Shown here piece by piece: positions 1 through 5,082 of a stretch of DNA of 5,082 nucleotides (positions are counted from its first letter, which is position 1; each line of letters opens with the position of its first letter). The position numbers and the translations under genes were made by a program. Source of the DNA: Candidatus Peribacteria bacterium (GTDB lineage Bacteria > Patescibacteriota > Gracilibacteria > Peribacterales > Peribacteraceae); contig JAAYXY010000027.1 of the NCBI GenBank assembly GCA_012515645.1, positions 1-5,082 on the forward strand, given 5' to 3'. The notes under the pieces are model-generated. The model saw nothing but the letters and a program-made list of their open reading frames with translations. It did not search any database and was not told the origin of the DNA.

Positions 1-985
1 CAAGCTCTACATCCCGTTGATTGAGAACAGTGCGATACTCCGAGACGCCACCAGACGCTGGTTCGGCGTTGATGGCGTACACCAGGCGTTGTGTCTCTGG
101 ACGCAGACCGGGAAAATCCCAACGCACACCACCGGGAACGTTGCCGCGTTCCCCAACAATCTCACCATAAACATCTTCCGGATCAGCAACCGCTTCTACA
201 TGCACCGTCTGGTCGGGATCTACAAAAATCGGTTCCTGCGTGCGGAACACCATACCCGCCTGGTTTTGGAGGCGCGAACCGCTGCGCAGGGTGTAACGTT
301 CACTCGATTCGTTATGCACCGTCATAATAGCCCGCGCATTCTGGCCAATGAATTCACGACTGACCTGGTCGAAAGTCATGGAACGATGCAAGCGGATCAC
401 AATAGGTTTGAGTTCTAACGAACGCACGCGATCCGGCAAATCAACCAGGGCGCCGGACTGTACGAGGAAGATATTGGCAGTCTGGCTAACCGTATCGTTA
501 CGCGGCGTCACGGTAATATCGGCAGACGGCAACAGGCGGAAAATAACGAAACCGAAAAGGATGATGCTCACGGCAATGAGCACCCAAACGCGAACCTTAG
601 GCAGCGAGAGAACGCCGATCGCCTGTAATTTGGAACGGAGTTGCTGTCGCCAGAGAGCAGGAGAGAGTGTCCGGATGATGGTACTGAGCTGTGGATGCCC
701 CGCCAGAAGGCGTCGCACATCGTCTAAGTGATCGAAAACGCGGATGCCTTTCTCCCGTGCCATCGCAACGAGGTCGCGGCTGCGCGTCACGAGCCGCACC
801 CGACTGCTCACAGATTGGAGTAACGAAAGCAGGGCAGCCCTGTCGTGCTCGCTCGCAAGCAATTCCTCATCATGCACCGCAGAGAGAACGACGATAACAT
901 CATCCTTCGTGCCGCGGATACGGCGCAGAAACGCCGACCAGGACTCCCCTTCTGCCGGCGTCAGGACAGTCACGCGATCATCCAT
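1..985 (-). CDS. Membrane-anchored protein with baseplate-J-like extracytoplasmic region (3' end outside window)
   Basis: Function unknown. Translating the minus strand from the ATG at 985-983 gives 328 uninterrupted codons running off the left edge, so the C-terminus is missing. Residues 1-130 look cytoplasmic: an alternating beta/alpha pattern (strands near 30-34, 62-67 and 81-84, with helices between) resembling a small Rossmann- or receiver-like fold. Residues about 133-152 (VWVLIAVSIILFGFVIFRLL) form one strong membrane span with basic residues on its N-terminal side, so the rest should lie outside. Residues 205-290 carry a pattern I associate with CPR membrane proteins distantly similar to baseplate J/gp47: a short beta segment near 219-223, GMVFRT at 244-249, and VGERGNVPGG at 277-286. 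The start is firm: an in-frame stop lies at 1003-1001 with no other start codon between. The start overlaps the pgk stop by 8 bases, implying cotranscription. No Shine-Dalgarno motif is visible. The topology is well supported; the family assignment is by pattern memory only. Confidence 0.85.
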   Translation of the reverse strand, partial: MDDRVTVLTPAEGESWSAFLRRIRGTKDDVIVVLSAVHDEELLASEHDRAALLSLLQSVSSRVRLVTRSRDLVAMAREKGIRVFDHLDDVRRLLAGHPQLSTIIRTLSPALWRQQLRSKLQAIGVLSLPKVRVWVLIAVSIILFGFVIFRLLPSADITVTPRNDTVSQTANIFLVQSGALVDLPDRVRSLELKPIVIRLHRSMTFDQVSREFIGQNARAIMTVHNESSERYTLRSGSRLQNQAGMVFRTQEPIFVDPDQTVHVEAVADPEDVYGEIVGERGNVPGGVRWDFPGLRPETQRLVYAINAEPASGGVSEYRTVLNQRDVEL

Positions 986-2174
986 GGTTCTTCGACAGCG
1001 CTACGAGTCCAGGAAGGGGTGTGCCCGCAATCATTGCCAACATTGCACCCCCGCCCATGCTAACGAAGGTGTACGCATCCATGGAATAACCGTAGCGGGT
1101 GTGAAAGTCGATCGTATCACCGCCGCCGACAATCGTCGTGGCTCCGGCTTTGGTACACTCGGCAACTGCTTCCGCTATGCGTTTGGTGGCATGCGAAAAC
1201 CTATTGTATTCATACAGTCCCAACGGACCATTCCAGACAATAGTTTTCGCTTTGCGGATCACCTCGATGTACCGCTCAATCGTCACTTTGCCTATATCGA
1301 AAATCTTCATGTCTCCGCCAATGTTTTCCACAGGAAGATTAATCTTCTCTGCTTTTTCCTCCGGAACGGAAGCTACCACGACATCCCGCGGTACATGCAC
1401 CATGGCCAGCTCCGGTTTCTCGCTCTCCAGCATGATCTCCTGAGCCTTCTCCATGTATTGTTCCTCGTACTTCGACTCGCCAACATCGAAACCGCGTGCG
1501 GCAATGAATGTATTGGCAATGCATCCGCCGAGCAGCACATCGTCACCTGCACCAAGACAGTGCTCAATCACCGGTATCTTCGTCTCCATTTTCGCGCCGC
1601 TGATGATGAGGGCAAACGGGCGGGCAGGGTGGTTATTCACCGCACCGACATGTTGCACTTCCTGTTCCAGATGCAATCCCATATACGCAGGAAGAATGGC
1701 GGGAACACCGACCATACTCGCATGAGCTCGGTGGCAATTGGGGAAAGCGTCATTCACGTACACATCGGCCAACGATGCCAGTTCCTTGGCAAATTGGGGA
1801 TCATTGGCTTTTTCCCCCGGCTCGAAACGCAGGTTTTCCAGCAAGAGTACCTGCCCCGGGCGAAGCGCCACACTCTTCTTCCCAGCCTCTTCGCCAATGC
1901 AGCTCGATGCAAAATCTACATCGACCCCAAGGAATGTCTGCAAAAGCGGCACGAGCGGTTTTTGAGAGAACGCTGGATCGGCTTTGCCTTTGGGACGCCC
2001 TTGATGCGCCATGATGATGAGAGCTGCACCGGCATCCAGAATGTGCCGCATGGTAGGCACAACCGCTTCGATGCGGGATGCATCGCTGACAGTACCATCG
2101 GTAATCGGCACATCGAACCCTGCACGCAGGAGGACGCGCTTGCCCGTGAGTGAAGCATCAGAGAGTTTCTGCAT
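978..2174 (-). CDS. pgk: Phosphoglycerate kinase
   Basis: Cytosolic glycolytic enzyme that interconverts 1,3-bisphosphoglycerate + ADP and 3-phosphoglycerate + ATP. The 398-residue product has the full two-domain family length. N-domain: RAGFDVP at 17-23 in place of the usual RVDFNVP, R34 in the DxxRI motif, AHQGRPKG at 56-63, ENLRF at 113-117, and NDAFPNCHRAHAS at 141-153. C-domain nucleotide-binding elements: SGAKMETK at 192-199, GGCIANTF at 216-223, VWNGPLG at 313-319, GGGDT at 350-354, and SMGGGAMLA at 372-380. The ATG at 2174-2172 is chosen because the protein then begins as relatives do (MQKLSDASLTGKRV); an in-frame TTG two codons upstream (2180-2178) would give 400 residues. The stop is TGA at 980-978. 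A possible promoter lies just upstream, and the downstream membrane-protein gene overlaps by 8 bases. Several normally invariant positions differ (D to G and N to D in the first motif, T to M in TGGGA), but the identity is not in doubt. Confidence 0.97.
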   Translation of the reverse strand: MQKLSDASLTGKRVLLRAGFDVPITDGTVSDASRIEAVVPTMRHILDAGAALIIMAHQGRPKGKADPAFSQKPLVPLLQTFLGVDVDFASSCIGEEAGKKSVALRPGQVLLLENLRFEPGEKANDPQFAKELASLADVYVNDAFPNCHRAHASMVGVPAILPAYMGLHLEQEVQHVGAVNNHPARPFALIISGAKMETKIPVIEHCLGAGDDVLLGGCIANTFIAARGFDVGESKYEEQYMEKAQEIMLESEKPELAMVHVPRDVVVASVPEEKAEKINLPVENIGGDMKIFDIGKVTIERYIEVIRKAKTIVWNGPLGLYEYNRFSHATKRIAEAVAECTKAGATTIVGGGDTIDFHTRYGYSMDAYTFVSMGGGAMLAMIAGTPLPGLVALSKNHG

Positions 2175-2198
2175 AAACAAATGAGGGAACGTGCATGC

Positions 2199-2227
2199 AT
2201 TCTAGCAATACCGCACCGGCATGACGA
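2199..2227 (-). promoter_or_regulatory. Candidate sigma70-type promoter for pgk
   Basis: On the minus strand a -10-like TAGAAT (plus positions 2199-2204, one mismatch to TATAAT) lies 17 bases downstream of a weak -35-like TCGTCA (2222-2227, four of six matches to TTGACA). Transcription would begin near 2192, leaving a leader of roughly 18 bases before the pgk ATG. It sits in the 81-base gap between the AroE-like gene and pgk. Short hexamers of this quality arise by chance, so this is suggestive only. Confidence 0.35.
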
Positions 2228-2255
2228 GCAGGCACCATTGACGCAGGAACAGATC

Positions 2256-2615
2256 TCACGCTGACGAATGGAGCAAGCGCAGACAGGCAGCAGGATCCAG
2301 TAACACATGTTCCGATACAGAGAGTCCGCAGAGCACGCCGCCGTCATTAACAATGACGGCGGGCAAGCAATGGAGCTCACAGCGATCGAGAAAAGGAATG
2401 ATTGACGCGCGCAGATCCGGTGCAAGAACATAGAGTCGCCGATCGTAATGGAACATCTCACTCAAACGTTCGAGTAGGGAATCCTCTGTAGCGGTATAGC
2501 GCACCATGCACGCATCGAAACCGGCAGTACGCAAATACGCATTCCATGAACGCAGCAGTGCAGTCATGAGGGGATGCCTGCCCAGCACGCCGTAAATCTC
2601 CCGGTGACAGGCCAT
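2256..2615 (-). CDS. Small protein resembling an isolated, degenerate shikimate dehydrogenase N-terminal domain
   Basis: A 119-residue ORF ending in TGA at 2258-2256. Its order of motifs parallels the substrate-binding N-domain of shikimate dehydrogenase (AroE). YGVLGRHP (8-15) sits where AroE has YAVxGNPIxHSxSP; an amphipathic stretch with TAGFDACMV follows (30-38); LYVLAPDLRAS (61-71) falls at the NVTxPxK strand; and CLPAVIV plus DGGVLCGLSVSEHVLL (83-106) falls at AGAVNTL...DGxLxGxNTDGxGL. The residues that define the enzyme are missing: no SxS pair, no lysine in the VTxPxK position, and GLSVSE instead of GxNTDG. The NADP-binding Rossmann domain is absent, since only an 81-base gap precedes pgk. 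It could be a repurposed binding domain, a remnant pseudogene, or an unrelated small alpha/beta protein. I chose the ATG at 2615 because it leaves a gap before the divergent transferase; an ATG at 2651 would add 12 residues and overlap that gene's start by two bases. Confidence 0.6.
   Translation of the reverse strand: MACHREIYGVLGRHPLMTALLRSWNAYLRTAGFDACMVRYTATEDSLLERLSEMFHYDRRLYVLAPDLRASIIPFLDRCELHCLPAVIVNDGGVLCGLSVSEHVLLDPAACLRLLHSSA
2338..2362 (-). other. Perfect 11-bp stem with 3-base loop inside the AroE-like gene
   Basis: Plus positions 2338-2348 (CCGCCGTCATT) and 2352-2362 (AATGACGGCGG) are exact reverse complements around the three-base loop AAC. In the minus-strand transcript this would be a GC-rich hairpin over the codons for AVIVNDGGV. 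No T-run follows on either strand, so it does not look like an intrinsic terminator. It may be chance within coding sequence, or a structured mRNA element. Confidence 0.6.
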
Positions 2616-2649
2616 GCGAACGTGAGACACACGTGTATGATACGCGCAC
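2616..2649. promoter_or_regulatory. Compact divergent promoter region with overlapping -10-like elements and dyads
   Basis: This 34-base gap separates the divergent AroE-like and transferase genes. Rightward, TATGAT (2636-2641) is one base from TATAAT and would start transcription at or next to the ATG at 2650, giving a leaderless message. Its -35 is poor. Leftward, TATCAT (plus 2637-2642) overlaps it, with TCGGCA (plus 2660-2665, four of six matches) 17 bases upstream and a predicted leader near 14 bases. The -10 overlap is centred on GTATGATAC, part of a 15-base imperfect dyad (2632-2646), next to a perfect palindrome ACACGTGT (2629-2636). A regulator bound here could control both directions; that is inference. 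Confidence 0.35.
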
Positions 2650-3735
2650 ATGGAAGAAATGCCGACGCTCCTCTGGTTACCCGCATGCGCGTTCGCAGGA
2701 ACAGTGCTGCTCATAGCTGCCGCAATGCGTGTATTTCCACGGTGGGGTCTGCTCGATTTTCCCGAACGCTACGGCCTGAACCGCAAACGCCTCCCCTACC
2801 CTGTCGGCATCGCCGCCGTTATAACATTCCTCGCAGTATTCATACTGTATATGCCGCTGAATCAACAGAATACCGGACTAATTTTGGGCATCGTATTGCT
2901 GGCAGGTATCGCATACATCGATGACCGACGACCGCTGCCGGCACTGCCGCGATTCGGCGTGCAGATCGCCGTAGCACTGCTGATATTCGCCACAGGGACA
3001 CGCATTTACACGATTACCAATCCAATAGGTGGCATCATCAGCCTCGACACCTTCGTCATCCCCTGGGCGCTCTTCCGGAATCCGCCAGTCTGGAGCGGTA
3101 TATTCACCGTCCTATGGCTTCTGCTCACCATCAATGCACTCAACTGGTTCGACGGCATTCCGGGGCAGGTATCGCTGCTCTCCACGATCGGTTTCCTCAC
3201 CATAGGTGCGCTGGCACTCAGTCCAAGAATTGCGCACATGGATCCTCAGATGCAAAAAGCATTAGCAACACTGGCATTCTCACTCGCCGGTGTCAGTGGA
3301 GCATGCCTCATGTTCGATTTCCCTCCAAACCGCATCCTCCTGGGAGATACGGGATCCATGTTTTTCGGCCTCATGCTGGGTGTGCTGACGATTTACGCAG
3401 GCGGCAAAGTCGCAACGGCATTCCTGGTATTGGGAGTGCCACTGATCGATAGCGGCATCGTCATTGTGCGCCGCATGATGCAAGGACGCCTGCCCTGGCA
3501 CGGCAGCACGCAAGGGGAACATCTGCACCATCGACTGCGGCAGTGCAGATGGTCCCAACGGCACATTATCGCTCTTACGGCAGTCATGGGAGCAATACTG
3601 GGTACAGCAGCACTCTTCCTCTCTACACGGGAAAAGTTCCTCGCCGCACTCATACTCATGACGATCATGCTCTGCTTGTCGCTCTATACGGAACGCTGCA
3701 TGCACATAGCTACCGATACACCATCGGAGCACTGA
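2650..3735 (+). CDS. MraY/WecA-family polyprenyl-phosphate sugar-1-phosphate transferase
   Basis: Integral membrane enzyme expected to move a sugar-1-phosphate (typically GlcNAc-1-P or a relative) from a UDP-sugar to undecaprenyl phosphate, the first step of a lipid-linked envelope glycan. The 361-residue product has about ten hydrophobic spans. Motifs in order: LDFPERYGLNRKRLPYPVG (35-53) on the first cytoplasmic side, the DD pair at 91-92 (IDDRRPL), NALNWFDGIPG (162-172), LGDTGSMFFG (231-240), and HLHHRL (291-296). The histidine motif points to the WecA/TagO side of the family rather than MraY proper. In the DG motif the usual DGxDG reads DGIPG, so the second aspartate is a proline. The start is ATG 2650; ATG 2659 (residue 4) is an alternative, and neither has a convincing ribosome binding site. 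It is divergent from the AroE-like gene and overlaps the M23 gene tail to tail. The exact sugar substrate cannot be read from sequence. Confidence 0.92.
   Translation: MEEMPTLLWLPACAFAGTVLLIAAAMRVFPRWGLLDFPERYGLNRKRLPYPVGIAAVITFLAVFILYMPLNQQNTGLILGIVLLAGIAYIDDRRPLPALPRFGVQIAVALLIFATGTRIYTITNPIGGIISLDTFVIPWALFRNPPVWSGIFTVLWLLLTINALNWFDGIPGQVSLLSTIGFLTIGALALSPRIAHMDPQMQKALATLAFSLAGVSGACLMFDFPPNRILLGDTGSMFFGLMLGVLTIYAGGKVATAFLVLGVPLIDSGIVIVRRMMQGRLPWHGSTQGEHLHHRLRQCRWSQRHIIALTAVMGAILGTAALFLSTREKFLAALILMTIMLCLSLYTERCMHIATDTPSEH
3710..3735. other. 26-base tail-to-tail coding overlap
   Basis: The transferase gene ends with TGA at 3733-3735 on the plus strand. The leftward M23 gene reads through this stretch to TAG at 3712-3710. 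The last eight codons of each therefore share DNA in opposite orientation. Only a weak 5-bp stem (CCGAT/ATCGG, 3713-3727) and no T-run are present, so no intrinsic terminator separates the two convergent genes, and their transcripts probably overlap. Confidence 0.85.
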
Positions 3736-5082
3736 GCACGCCGAACGGCTGGGCAATGATCACGACCGTGCCCCTGCCGCGCGGCAGCATTTGTATCGTG
3801 GCTTCCCCATTGACGAAATCAGATGCCTTGAGCACAGCAGGACGGAATTCCGCACTGCCGTACGCGGTACGCATGTGTACGTCCGTATTCATGGCAGGAT
3901 AACGAACAACATTGTCATCTGCATCGAGCAGCTTGACAGTCACCGTTTCCCAGCTGCGACCGGAAAACGAGCCAGCATGATAGATAGCTACAGAGGCAAC
4001 ACGTTGGGTGGCGATCCCGTCGGAACGCTCCAAAATCATCGGGGGTGCCACAGGATACGTATCGGCAACAGCATCGACAACAGCGGATCGCGTACGCACA
4101 TCTACGACGTCAGATTGCTCTTGCTGCTGGAGTAGTTGTGGTTGTGCCACTGCAACAGGAGTGGAAGTAGCGCGAGTCGAACGTGCCAAACGCTCCTGTG
4201 CACGCTGCAGAGCACGCCCCTGTAAGAGAGCGATTTGCTCCTCGAACGTTAAGGGGCGATTCGACTCCTTCGTCACGGAATCATCCGTATCTGCAGCATC
4301 GGTATGCGCAACGACCCTCACCGACGGATTGCTCTGCACGTACACCATGGGACTAATGGTGTAGGTGAAACCACGAGTACTCATAAAACCGCTGTTGACC
4401 GCCTGATACGAACTCAGACCGGCACGCCGCAGTTCATCTGTAGAGAAAGGCCAATACGGATGCCACGGAGCACTCTCGTGATCGATCTGGAAATGCAGAT
4501 GCGGTCCGCTCACTGTGCCAGTCGCACCACTAAGAGCTATACGTTGCCCCTTCTGCACATACGTTCCTTCTTCTATGTACGTCGCGCTCAGGTGAGCGTA
4601 GCTGGAATAGAGCGTTTCGGTTCCCTGACCGCTCGGCGAAGGCATATTGGGATGCTTGATGACCACAGTCATACCAAATCCGCCGGCATTCTTCACTTCA
4701 GAAACGATACCATTGGCAATCGAACGAATAGGCGTGCCTACGGGCAAACGGATATCGACACCGGCATGCGATCCATCACTGTCACCACCGGTATCGTATG
4801 CACCCATGTAGCCAACCGAATAGATCTGACCAATCGGCGACTGCGCCATGTGTTCGTGTTGAAGAGACGTATGATAGGAGGGCAGTGGCACCAGCAAATC
4901 GAGCGGTACCTGCTGAAAAGTATGGGTGTGCGGATTGCCGCCGTATTCCTGTGCCCAACGCACGTAGTCCGGCACCCGATCGACAGGCGTCACCGTTCCT
5001 GTGTATGTAATCGTCAGATCACTCCCCTCCCCCCAAACCGAATGCCAAAAAACGTACCAACCATGCTGCCCCACCATATTAC
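3710..5082 (-). CDS. M23/LytM-type zinc metallopeptidase with C-terminal Ig-like domain (5' end outside window)
   Basis: Expected to act outside the membrane, cutting or binding peptidoglycan cross-links. Numbering from the first in-window ATG (5077) gives 455 residues, but the frame stays open to the right edge and no signal peptide appears, so the true start is probably beyond 5082. The M23 core spans about 83-200 with all signature residues: H104 and D108 (HAGVD), H162 (SYAHLS), and H193 and H195 (GPHLHF). H104, D108 and H195 are the expected zinc ligands; H162 and H193 the catalytic histidines. An intact active site favours real hydrolase activity. Residues about 255-350 form a polar linker with a helix-prone stretch (277-300) and a Q-rich run (312-321). 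Residues about 360-455 look like a bacterial Ig-like beta-sandwich (VTVKLLDADDNVV, then DFVNGEATI). The 3' end overlaps the transferase gene by 26 bases. Placement in the envelope is inferred from the family. Confidence 0.93.
   Translation of the reverse strand, partial: NMVGQHGWYVFWHSVWGEGSDLTITYTGTVTPVDRVPDYVRWAQEYGGNPHTHTFQQVPLDLLVPLPSYHTSLQHEHMAQSPIGQIYSVGYMGAYDTGGDSDGSHAGVDIRLPVGTPIRSIANGIVSEVKNAGGFGMTVVIKHPNMPSPSGQGTETLYSSYAHLSATYIEEGTYVQKGQRIALSGATGTVSGPHLHFQIDHESAPWHPYWPFSTDELRRAGLSSYQAVNSGFMSTRGFTYTISPMVYVQSNPSVRVVAHTDAADTDDSVTKESNRPLTFEEQIALLQGRALQRAQERLARSTRATSTPVAVAQPQLLQQQEQSDVVDVRTRSAVVDAVADTYPVAPPMILERSDGIATQRVASVAIYHAGSFSGRSWETVTVKLLDADDNVVRYPAMNTDVHMRTAYGSAEFRPAVLKASDFVNGEATIQMLPRGRGTVVIIAQPFGVLSAPMVYR

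Noticed and set aside
17..418. Plus-strand open frame of 133 codons at the left edge
   Set aside because: It lies opposite the minus-strand membrane protein, whose span, topology and domain pattern are coherent; the plus-strand product shows no family features.
744..2153. Long plus-strand open frame of 469 codons opposite pgk
   Set aside because: It is antisense to a clearly recognised phosphoglycerate kinase across most of its length, shows no recognisable motif, and is rich in His, Arg and Cys as expected from an antisense frame of a GC-rich gene.
2192..2199. Palindrome TGCATGCA upstream of pgk
   Set aside because: Eight bases is too short to support an operator call by itself, and no second copy was seen nearby.
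1916..2461. Minus-strand open frame of 181 codons bridging the AroE-like gene and the pgk start
   Set aside because: It is in a different frame from both genes, is Cys- and Ser-rich without domain structure, and overlaps the conserved N-terminus of PGK. It does not supply the missing NADP domain of an AroE.
3713..3727. Possible bidirectional terminator between the convergent genes
   Set aside because: The stem is only 5 bp with a 5-base loop and no adjacent T-run on either strand.
3280..3756. Minus-strand open frame of 158 codons within the transferase gene
   Set aside because: It is a shadow of the transmembrane coding sequence; the plus-strand protein has all the family motifs.
1..5082. 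Defence system, CRISPR array, mobile element or phage module
   Set aside because: No repeats with spacers, transposase, integrase, nuclease or other defence proteins are visible. The baseplate-J-like similarity is in a single-span membrane protein without other tail genes in view, so a phage or contractile-tail module is not supported.

Overview
The window reads as bacterial chromosome of moderately high GC, most likely from the Patescibacteria/CPR radiation, with Peribacteria- or Peregrinibacteria-like lineages a plausible but unproven guess. Three things suggest this: a membrane protein of a kind common in CPR genomes (soluble alpha/beta head, one membrane span, then a baseplate-J-like 'GNVPGG' segment); a WecA/MraY-family transferase with a CPR-like loop before its NxxN-DG motif; and a divergent phosphoglycerate kinase. 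TGA ends three of the four genes whose stop lies in the window, so TGA is not recoded as glycine here, which argues against Gracilibacteria/Absconditabacteria. No RNA gene, IS element, CRISPR array or long repeat was seen.

Layout. Positions 1-2615 hold a leftward (minus strand) group of three genes: a small protein resembling a truncated shikimate dehydrogenase N-terminal domain (2615-2256), phosphoglycerate kinase (2174-978), and a membrane-anchored baseplate-J-like protein (985 to beyond the left edge) whose start overlaps the pgk stop by 8 bases. A 34-base dyad-rich gap (2616-2649) separates this group from a rightward gene for a polytopic polyprenyl-phosphate sugar-1-phosphate transferase (2650-3735). 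Its 3' end overlaps, tail to tail by 26 bases, a leftward gene for an M23/LytM zinc peptidase with a C-terminal Ig-like domain (3710 to beyond the right edge).

How they fit together. The transferase would start a lipid-linked envelope glycan, and the M23 protein would act on or bind peptidoglycan outside the membrane. The membrane-anchored protein is of unknown function but also exposes a large extracytoplasmic part. Phosphoglycerate kinase is the only core-metabolism gene; its overlap with the membrane protein gene implies shared transcription, not a shared function. The window is gene-dense, with two non-coding gaps (2175-2255 and 2616-2649), both under 100 bases. Points worth a second look are the orphan AroE-like domain with its catalytic motifs lost, unusual substitutions in the PGK and transferase active-site motifs, a strong hairpin in the AroE-like gene, and the compact divergent promoter region.
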